Position numbers and translations under genes: made by a program. From the NCBI GenBank assembly GCA_023416955.1, contig JAEZGM010000023.1, forward strand, positions 9,019 through 73,018: 64,000 bases of DNA, read 5' to 3'. This document shows, piece after piece, positions 59,586 through 64,000 of this stretch. The first letter of the stretch is position 1; the number at the start of each line of letters is the position of its first letter. The notes beneath the pieces were generated by a model. It searched no databases. It saw nothing but the letters and a program-made list of their open reading frames with translations, and had not been told where the DNA came from. Source of the stretch: Bacillota bacterium (lineage in GTDB: Bacteria > Bacillota > Clostridia > Oscillospirales > Acutalibacteraceae).

Positions 59586-59635
59586 AAAGAAGATGTTGCA
59601 AAACGAATGAAAATTAATTTTGCAGCATCTTCTTT
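59586..59635 (+). terminator. Hairpin after micro-protein 2
   Basis: AAAGAAGATGtTGCAAAA pairs with TTTTGCAgCATCTTCTTT (17 of 18), with a weak T-run. Confidence 0.7.
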
Positions 59636-59657
59636 GCCCCGCCGCCCCATTCTGCTG

Positions 59658-59686
59658 TTGACATGTGATAAAAATAGAAATATAAT
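59658..59686 (+). promoter_or_regulatory. Consensus promoter of the HAD gene, upstream of the hairpin repeat
   Basis: TTGACA, 17 bases, TATAAT: perfect consensus. The transcript would include the E1c hairpin. Confidence 0.9.
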
Positions 59687-59710
59687 TCATAAAAACACAG
59701 TATAATGATA

Positions 59711-59808
59711 TCTAGGTAACCGCTGATTAAATCAATTCTGAAGCCGCTCAGTTCAGCATTTTCGCGGCTTCGAATTGCTGTCTGACGACTTAATCATCGT
59801 TTACCCAA
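59711..59808 (+). repeat. Long-hairpin repeat (E1c) in a 5' leader
   Basis: CTAGGTAACCGCTGATTAA starts it, and TTAATCATCG-TTTACCCAAG ends it. The middle is CAATTCtGAAGCCGC and GCGGCTTCgAATTG. It is a near-identical copy of 3097-3195. GATAT lies on each side, a possible target duplication. Confidence 0.8.
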
Positions 59809-59838
59809 GATATAACATCAGAATCAGAGGTGAAACGC

Positions 59839-60567
59839 ATGAAAAGACGCGCAGCTTTTTTCGACATTGACGGAACGATCTCCCGCGAAGGGCTGATCAG
59901 TGAAATGTTCAAAAAGATGATCAAATATGAGCTTATTGACGACAGCAAGTGGACCAACGAGGTTGAGCCCGCATTTGCCAAGTGGGACAAACGCAAGGGC
60001 GATTATGACGCATACCTGCAGAAAATGGTTGATATCTATACGGAAACCGTAAGAGGTACGGATTCCTTTCACATCGCTTACATCGCCAGAAAAGTAATCG
60101 AGCAAAACGGGGAACGCGTTTACACCTATACGCGTGACCGCATCAAATGGCACAAGGAACAGGGGCATGTGGTTATCGCAATTTCGGGCTCTCCCATTGA
60201 GCTGGTAAGCGAAATGTCGGCAAAATACGGCATGGACGACTACCGCGGCACGATCTATCAGGTGGACGAACACGGCGTTTACAATGGAAGGATTACGCCG
60301 ATGTGGGATTCTGTCAGCAAATGCAAGGCCGTTGGAGAAATGGCTGAGAAATATGATATTGACCTGAGCGAAAGCTTTGCGTACGGGGATACAAACGGGG
60401 ATTTTACCATGCTGGATCTCGTCGGGCACCCGATTGCGATTAACCCGACGCGGGAATTGCTTTCACACGCTCTGCAGGTTGAACAGCTCAGGAAAAAAAT
60501 TACTGTAATTATTGAGCGGAAGGACGTCATTTACCGTTTGAAAGCGGAAACGCTCGACTTGCCGTAA
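59839..60567 (+). CDS. HAD-IB (SerB-like) phosphatase
   Basis: The 242-residue protein has motif I in AAFFDIDGTISREG (DxDGT), motif II in VVIAISGSPIELVSEMSAKY, and the DD-type motif IV in SFAYGDTNGDFTMLDLVG. The DFT/ELLSHALQ context is as in HAD-IB hydrolases related to phosphoserine phosphatase. The substrate is not known. The ATG at 59839 has AGAGGTG six bases upstream; the GTG just before overlaps it and is rejected. Confidence 0.88.
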   Translation: MKRRAAFFDIDGTISREGLISEMFKKMIKYELIDDSKWTNEVEPAFAKWDKRKGDYDAYLQKMVDIYTETVRGTDSFHIAYIARKVIEQNGERVYTYTRDRIKWHKEQGHVVIAISGSPIELVSEMSAKYGMDDYRGTIYQVDEHGVYNGRITPMWDSVSKCKAVGEMAEKYDIDLSESFAYGDTNGDFTMLDLVGHPIAINPTRELLSHALQVEQLRKKITVIIERKDVIYRLKAETLDLP

Positions 60568-60582
60568 GTTCATAAAAACACA

Positions 60583-60628
60583 GGGGCATTCTGCGGCGGC
60601 TTCGCGCAGGATACCCCATTTTTTATTT
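60583..60628 (+). terminator. Terminator after the HAD gene
   Basis: GGGGcATtCTGCG and CGCAGgATaCCCC pair, followed by TTTTTTA. It touches the end of the convergent methyltransferase gene. Confidence 0.8.
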
Positions 60629-62251
60629 ATTTCGCTGTTCGTCCGCACCCGAAAGCTTCAGCACCCGAAACCCTTTGTCAATATTCGGCTCCATTCGGCT
60701 GCCGAAACGCAGCTGTTCCCCCGCAAAATGTTTCGGAGTGACACTGTCGCCTGCCCGGCGGATTCGTTCTCTTCCCAAATCGCAGATGGTTCTGTACCCG
60801 GCGCCATAAGCGGCGTCTTTTTCGTCAATCGCTTCCGGGAGCTGTACCATGATGAATTTTCTGTTCCCTCCGTCCTGCGCGTTCAGGTTAATGACCGCGT
60901 GTGCAGTCGTGGCGGAGCCTGAAAAAAAGTCAAGCACAACAGAGCCTGACTCCGTCGCCATGGAAAGCATCCGTTCCAGCAGTTTCAGCGGCTTCTTCCC
61001 ATTCTTAAAAGGGACTCCTCCCTGCAGATCAAGCCTGCCCCATGAAATGTCGTCCCAGAGCGTACCGAGCACCGTATGCTTAAATACGCCGTCCGCGCTT
61101 TTTTCGGCACTGTCCGAAAGCCAGACGACCAATGTTTTATTCCACACATATTTCACCGTCTGCCGCCCCTTGCTTCTGCCCGATCTCGGTATATATTCAT
61201 AAGAAATCAACATCTGACCTTCCGGGGTTTTCGCGTTTACTTTTTTAAGCAGTGAAGTCTGTGCATTCGTTACCATGAAAATCTTTTCAAAATAGAGGTT
61301 ATAAACTTCTTCTTCCGTTAAATGCTCCTGTTTCATTTTTTCAGAAACGGTGGAAAAACGGTAACTTTCGTGTGCATAGACTTTAATCCCGTCCAGCTCG
61401 GAAATCAGCCTTTTCTCCCCGGCATCTTCCAGAATCCTGGTATAGTAGAACCCCACGCCGTCCGCCCGGTGCTCATGAATATAATCCGAAAGCGGAATTC
61501 TTTTGACGGGCTGTTTCAGCTTCATTTTGTTTTTATCTTTGGCATACAGCAAAACATATTCGGTATTCTTTTTCAGGCGCTTGTCCTCGCCGCCGCCGCT
61601 TGCGCCGGAGCTGGTCTTTGTTTTGACCGATATGAGGTTCACATAATTATCTTCGCCGAAGATTTCGTCACAGATTTTCTTTAAATTGTCCAGTTCATTG
61701 TCATCTATGGAAAGAAAAATGACGCCGTCCTGCGTGAGAAGGCGCTCCGCTAAAACAAGGCGCGGATACATCATGTTCAGCCACGCGGTGTGATAACGTC
61801 CGTCTGTTTTTGCACCAGTACCGAAAGCCGCTTCCCTGCTGCCCGGGCGCCCAGTTTTTTTCAGGTAATTCCCCCGGCTGTCCTGAAAATTGTCCGTGTA
61901 AACGAAATCCTTTCCGGTGTTGTAAGGGGGATCTATATAAATCATTTTGATTTTACCGCCGTATTCGTTTTGAAGCAGCTTCAAAACTTCCAAATTATCG
62001 CCTTCGATATAAAGATTCTGCGTTGTATCCCAGTCCCTGCTTTCTTCTGTGCAGGGGCTAAGGGTGTGGGCAGGCGGAGTAAAAGCCTCCCGCAAAGCAC
62101 TTGACTTGCCGTGCCAGCTTAGCTGGAAACAATCGCTTTCAGCCTCTTCCCCTTCACAGAAGTATTTGCGCTCCATTACAATAGGTATATCAAGCTTTTC
62201 GGCGTTTTCCATTCCGATCAGCGTATCGCCGCCGGCCATTTTTTTCTTCAT
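60623..62251 (-). CDS. Type III-like adenine DNA methyltransferase, shortened and without Res partner
   Basis: The 542-residue protein matches the Mod subunit of type III restriction-modification systems. It has the N-terminal module (LSWHGKSSALREAF, WDTTQNLYIEGDNLEVLKLL), the DPPY motif in IYIDPPYNTGKDFVYTDNF, and the SAM motif DFFSGSATTAHAVINLN. Mod proteins usually run to about 620-700 residues; this one stops right after GFRVLKLSG, losing the usual C-terminal segment. No Res helicase-nuclease gene is upstream or downstream. It is therefore an orphan methyltransferase, possibly with a broken end. GAGGGG precedes the ATG. Confidence 0.88.
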   Translation of the reverse strand: MKKKMAGGDTLIGMENAEKLDIPIVMERKYFCEGEEAESDCFQLSWHGKSSALREAFTPPAHTLSPCTEESRDWDTTQNLYIEGDNLEVLKLLQNEYGGKIKMIYIDPPYNTGKDFVYTDNFQDSRGNYLKKTGRPGSREAAFGTGAKTDGRYHTAWLNMMYPRLVLAERLLTQDGVIFLSIDDNELDNLKKICDEIFGEDNYVNLISVKTKTSSGASGGGEDKRLKKNTEYVLLYAKDKNKMKLKQPVKRIPLSDYIHEHRADGVGFYYTRILEDAGEKRLISELDGIKVYAHESYRFSTVSEKMKQEHLTEEEVYNLYFEKIFMVTNAQTSLLKKVNAKTPEGQMLISYEYIPRSGRSKGRQTVKYVWNKTLVVWLSDSAEKSADGVFKHTVLGTLWDDISWGRLDLQGGVPFKNGKKPLKLLERMLSMATESGSVVLDFFSGSATTAHAVINLNAQDGGNRKFIMVQLPEAIDEKDAAYGAGYRTICDLGRERIRRAGDSVTPKHFAGEQLRFGSRMEPNIDKGFRVLKLSGADEQRNK

Positions 62252-62290
62252 GCTGTGCTTCCCCTCTTCTACAGCTGATCCATGCTTATT

Positions 62291-62319
62291 ATTATAACAG
62301 TTTCAACAGGTGGAATCAA
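62291..62319 (-). promoter_or_regulatory. Promoter of the methyltransferase gene
   Basis: TTGATT, 17 bases, TATAAT on the minus strand. Confidence 0.65.
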
Positions 62320-62381
62320 CGCCGTCGGAACGAGGAAAATAAGGCTTAAAGCGGGATTTCAATTTTTTTGTCGATGAAGTG

Positions 62382-62410
62382 TTGACAGTAAAACAGAAAT
62401 ATGCTAATAT
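62382..62410 (+). promoter_or_regulatory. Promoter of tRNA-Leu
   Basis: TTGACA, 17 bases, TAATAT, with the start about seven bases before the tRNA. Confidence 0.85.
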
Positions 62411-62423
62411 ATCTAAGTCGCTT

Positions 62424-62511
62424 GCGAGAGTGGCGGAATTGGCAGACGCGCTAGATTCAGGTTCTAGTGAACGCTTAGTTCATGGGGGTTCAAGTCCCCC
62501 CCCTCGCACCA
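62424..62511 (+). tRNA. tRNA-Leu (anticodon CAG)
   Basis: A type II tRNA of 88 bases including an encoded CCA. The anticodon stem CTAGA/TCTAG holds the loop TTCAGGT, giving CAG. A long variable arm (GAACGCTTAGTTC) and T-arm GGGGG-TTCAAGT-CCCCC are present. The acceptor stem GCGAGAG/CCCTCGC has one A-C mismatch at the sixth pair. It is followed by a terminator. Confidence 0.95.
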
Positions 62512-62518
62512 GTAAATA

Positions 62519-62552
62519 AAAAAGACAAGAGCAATGCTCTTGTCTTTTTTAT
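62519..62552 (+). terminator. Terminator of tRNA-Leu
   Basis: AAAAGACAAGAGC-aat-GCTCTTGTCTTTT with a T-run. Confidence 0.92.
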
Positions 62553-62671
62553 TGTAAATTTAAGTACTTAATTTTATAATAAAAGCTACCACTGTCTTGA
62601 CGTATTATTAAGGTTCGGTCTGGTTAACTTCACGATGAGGCAAAGCCTTTAAAAAACTGCACAGAGGTTAA

Positions 62672-62847
62672 AAAGAAAAGGCTGTACCCTCCTTGTCGAA
62701 TAGAGTACAGACCTTGGCATGTATCTGTAATGCGTGCTAAGATAACAGCATTCACAAGTCATATGGGTCTCAGAACATTTATGGCGCATGACGGTCAACG
62801 GTTTTGGCGACTGTTGGCTGCCTATGGATGCTTTTTGCTTATCCACG
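62672..62847 (-). ncRNA. Candidate structured non-coding RNA (~175 nt)
   Basis: A near-consensus promoter (62854-62882) and an intrinsic terminator enclose about 175 bases with no credible gene. Stems in the minus-strand RNA include GUGGAU/AUCCAU near the 5' end, UGU-g-AAUGC/GCAUUACA in the second half (with GCU/AGC inside), and the terminator stem GGUCUGUACUCU/AGGGUACAGCC before UUUUCUUUUU. I could not match it to 6S RNA, SRP RNA, RNase P RNA or tmRNA. The only open frame over it starts inside the -35 box and is rejected. Confidence 0.55.
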
Positions 62848-62853
62848 GGGGCA

Positions 62854-62882
62854 ATTATAATACAAATTCTGGTAATTTTCAA
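62854..62882 (-). promoter_or_regulatory. Promoter of the candidate ncRNA
   Basis: TTGAAA, 17 bases, TATAAT on the minus strand. Confidence 0.75.
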
Positions 62883-62925
62883 ATTTAATTTACTTTTCGT
62901 GACTGGTCGGATTGCTCCGGCCTTT

Positions 62926-63048
62926 TTATTTTGCCTGAATGGCTGCGAGCAATGTATTTTTTAGGTCGGCACAGGCTGCGATTCTGTCACGCAGTTGTTG
63001 ACCTGAATACTCATCTAAGTGCTTTCTTTCCAACTGAACTTCCTCCAT
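62926..63048 (-). CDS. Possible 40-residue small protein
   Basis: The frame starts at an ATG at 63048 and reads MEEVQLERKHLDEYSG, then a helical tail ending AAIQAK. It is charged and helical. It overlaps the small membrane ORF upstream by 38 bases in another frame, which may couple their translation. No strong ribosome site precedes it, so confidence is low. Confidence 0.3.
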   Translation of the reverse strand: MEEVQLERKHLDEYSGQQLRDRIAACADLKNTLLAAIQAK

Positions 63049-63118
63049 ATAGGAATAAAATAGAAAGAACGATTACAATAAAATAAACTATTTTACTTTG
63101 TCTTTTCATTCCAATCAT
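63011..63118 (-). CDS. Possible 35-residue membrane peptide
   Basis: The frame starts MIGMKRQSKIVYFIVIVLSI and has one hydrophobic helix followed by a basic tail (GKKALR). AAAGGTG is just before the first ATG (63118); a second ATG at 63109 has better spacing. The form resembles small membrane peptides or exported signals, but no partner was identified. Confidence 0.35.
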   Translation of the reverse strand: MIGMKRQSKIVYFIVIVLSILFLYGGSSVGKKALR

Positions 63119-63166
63119 CACCTTTTGCTGCAATTACTATGATAAAAAGGTCACAATTATGAAATC

Positions 63167-63211
63167 ATAAAAAAGTGGTAACTGTCTGATAAATCATCTT
63201 CAGACAGTTAC
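63167..63211 (-). terminator. Terminator downstream of the small membrane ORF group
   Basis: GTAACTGTCTGA and TCAGACAGTTAC form a perfect 12-bp stem with TTTTTT following on the minus strand. It ends the 63235-63430 unit. Confidence 0.88.
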
Positions 63212-63234
63212 TTGCTTGAAACGAGAAGTTGGAA

Positions 63235-63315
63235 TCAACAAATGGTCATACCGTCAGGATAATCCGAAAGAAGCTTCCCTTGCCGCCACTTTTCCGGTTT
63301 GTATATGCTAACCAT
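63235..63315 (-). CDS. Possible 26-residue peptide coupled to the 63308 gene
   Basis: The frame (MVSIYKPEKWRQGKLLSDYP, then DGMTIC) overlaps the stop of the upstream small membrane protein by eight bases. No independent ribosome site is seen. It may be chance. Confidence 0.2.
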   Translation of the reverse strand: MVSIYKPEKWRQGKLLSDYPDGMTIC

Positions 63316-63430
63316 CGCCCACGGTTTCTGACTGAATATCCAGGTTTCCATGCATGGCCCCGACGATGAACAGCACGATGATAAACACCAGCGCTGCCGT
63401 GGAAATGATGAATGCTGTTGTACTTGACAT
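63308..63430 (-). CDS. Single-helix small membrane protein
   Basis: The 40-residue protein starts MSSTTAFIISTAALVFIIVL, with GGAAGG about eight bases before the ATG. One membrane helix (residues 6-25) is followed by an acidic tail (MHGNLDIQSETVGDG). The family is unknown. A terminator upstream (63455) and another downstream (63167) define a short unit. Confidence 0.6.
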   Translation of the reverse strand: MSSTTAFIISTAALVFIIVLFIVGAMHGNLDIQSETVGDG

Positions 63431-63454
63431 GTTTTTTACCTTCCAAAAATGATA

Positions 63455-63483
63455 TTAAAAAAGCACCCCGCTTTTAGGGTGCT
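63455..63483 (-). terminator. Terminator upstream of the small membrane protein
   Basis: On the minus strand AGCACCC and GGGTGCT pair, then TTTTTTAAT. Confidence 0.7.
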
Positions 63484-63493
63484 AGATGACTGA

Positions 63494-63600
63494 TTATTCA
63501 GCTTTTGTATGTACGGTAATTAGGTTCGACTGTGGATGCTCACTGTGCGGATTAGTAGTATACCAGTTGCCAAACCGCGTAAAACCTTCCTGTTTTTAAT
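63494..63600 (-). pseudogene. Possible relic of a small secreted protein
   Basis: After AGGAGG on the minus strand, one frame reads KNRKVLRGLATGILLI from a non-ATG codon, like a signal peptide. A different frame over the same DNA reads FTRFGNWYTTNPHSEHPQ to a stop at 63494, like the C-terminus of a small extracellular protein. The two halves in different frames suggest a deletion or frameshift. A short authentic peptide is an alternative. Confidence 0.3.
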
Positions 63601-63681
63601 TATTTAAATTTCCTCCTAGAATGGAAACTTTGGAGTAGATAATATAAATAATCAGATCGTGTTCCTAATGAAAGTCATAAA

Positions 63682-63727
63682 CACAATGCGAAGTCGGATT
63701 AGCTTATCCTGACCTCGCATTGCGTTC
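63682..63727. terminator. Long hairpin, possible terminator
   Basis: CAATGCGA ... TCGCATTG with GTCgGAT/ATCctGAC inside. It lies in a 220-bp stretch (63601-63820) where I see no gene; AGTCGG-gta-CCGACT (63791-63805) is another small stem there. Confidence 0.45.
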
Positions 63728-63820
63728 ATTCTTTACATTTCCATTTAGTGTTTGAAAATTCCATCTTAGACCGGTAGAGAGCCTCTAGGGAGTCGGGTAC
63801 CGACTGAATCGATATCAGTT

Positions 63821-64000
63821 CTAATCATTTTTCATCTTTCCGGGCGGAACTCCGGTTTTTACGTCGCGATAGAAAACCATGGTGCAGTCTTTTCTCTCGA
63901 TCAGCTCTTTTGTGCCCTGCTCGCTTTTCTGTGCGCCGCTACCGCCGGAGCATAGAAAGAGTTCCACCTCTTTGCCGGCCGGAAGCAGTTCCACAATGGC
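63821..64000 (-). CDS. C-terminal end of an unknown protein (cut by window edge)
   Basis: The last 59 residues of a protein are visible, with ELLPAGKEVELFLCSGGSG near the edge and MVFYRDVKTGVPPGKMKND at the end. It has a hydrophobic-charged alternating pattern, one Cys in the FLCSGGSG loop and one in KDCTMVF. I do not recognise the family. Confidence 0.55.
   Translation of the reverse strand, partial: AIVELLPAGKEVELFLCSGGSGAQKSEQGTKELIERKDCTMVFYRDVKTGVPPGKMKND

Noticed and set aside
62649..62882. A 77-codon open frame on the minus strand after tRNA-Leu
   Set aside because: Its start codon lies within the -35 box of a good promoter, and its path crosses stable RNA stems and a terminator. The sequence fits a non-coding RNA better.
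63246..63446. A 66-codon open frame near the right edge
   Set aside because: It overlaps the 63308-63430 frame, which has a proper ribosome site and a membrane-helix pattern. The longer frame is rich in His/Arg and has no support.
1..64000. CRISPR array, prophage or defence island
   Set aside because: No spaced direct repeats, cas genes, phage structural genes or abortive infection genes were seen. The orphan methyltransferase and the holin-like gene are isolated.

Overview
The window looks like a chromosomal segment from a low-to-mid GC member of the Clostridia, probably the Oscillospiraceae/Acutalibacteraceae side. The reasons are a Gram-positive style dcw cluster (mraZ-rsmH-ftsL-PBP2-mraY-ftsW-murG-murA-divIB-ftsZ), HPr with both His15 and Ser46, the ylxM-ffh-rpsP-khpA-rimM-trmD operon, strong AGGAGG-type ribosome sites, and consensus sigma-A promoters. 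The placement is an inference; no rRNA is present. Most of the window is core housekeeping DNA, not a defence island or prophage. No CRISPR array and no intact insertion sequence was seen.

Layout. 1-2.1 kb: accessory genes (a secreted protein cut by the left edge; a PadR regulator, HAAS-type membrane protein and secreted protein operon). 2.1-8.1 kb: a sirtuin, then a MoxR / DUF58 / transglutaminase operon. 8.2-14.6 kb (minus strand): htpG behind a CIRCE operator, an acetyltransferase, a membrane protein, a cation-diffusion transporter coupled to a lone fumarase beta subunit, and corA with a candidate leader peptide. 14.7-26.8 kb: the dcw division and wall cluster, read right to left from one clear promoter before mraZ. 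It lacks murC, murD, murE, murF and murB, and carries a degenerate Mur-ligase-like fragment where murE/murF would be. 26.9-30.4 kb: a coiled-coil protein, coaD, rsmD, uvrC. 30.7-35.5 kb: a VOC protein, HPr and the ffh/rpsP/trmD operon. 35.6-40.7 kb: DUF951, prfA, tsaC, coaE, a lytic transglycosylase and an M18 peptidase in one tight minus-strand operon, divergent from birA. 42.5-46.7 kb: glnS, gltX and a VanY-type carboxypeptidase.

46.7-64 kb is looser and more accessory: a repeat-rich leader with a small protein, a PAP2 phosphatase, a pair of crcB fluoride channels, a FUSC-HAD fusion, a radical SAM protein, a holin-like protein, an HD protein, PepV, a nucleoside hydrolase with a DeoR regulator, a chemotaxis receptor, two paralogous micro-proteins, a SerB-like HAD phosphatase, an orphan shortened type III DNA methyltransferase, tRNA-Leu(CAG), a candidate structured non-coding RNA, and several tiny membrane ORFs.

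The least ordinary material is between genes. I see four full copies of one small terminal-inverted-repeat element (MITE-like, 126-165 bp), three copies of an approximately 98-bp long-hairpin repeat, a 60-bp repeat present twice in opposite orientation, and two other palindromic repeat types. The best candidates for new biology are the corA leader ORF, the 62.7-62.85 kb non-coding RNA, the Mur-ligase remnant, and the internal terminator before rimM.
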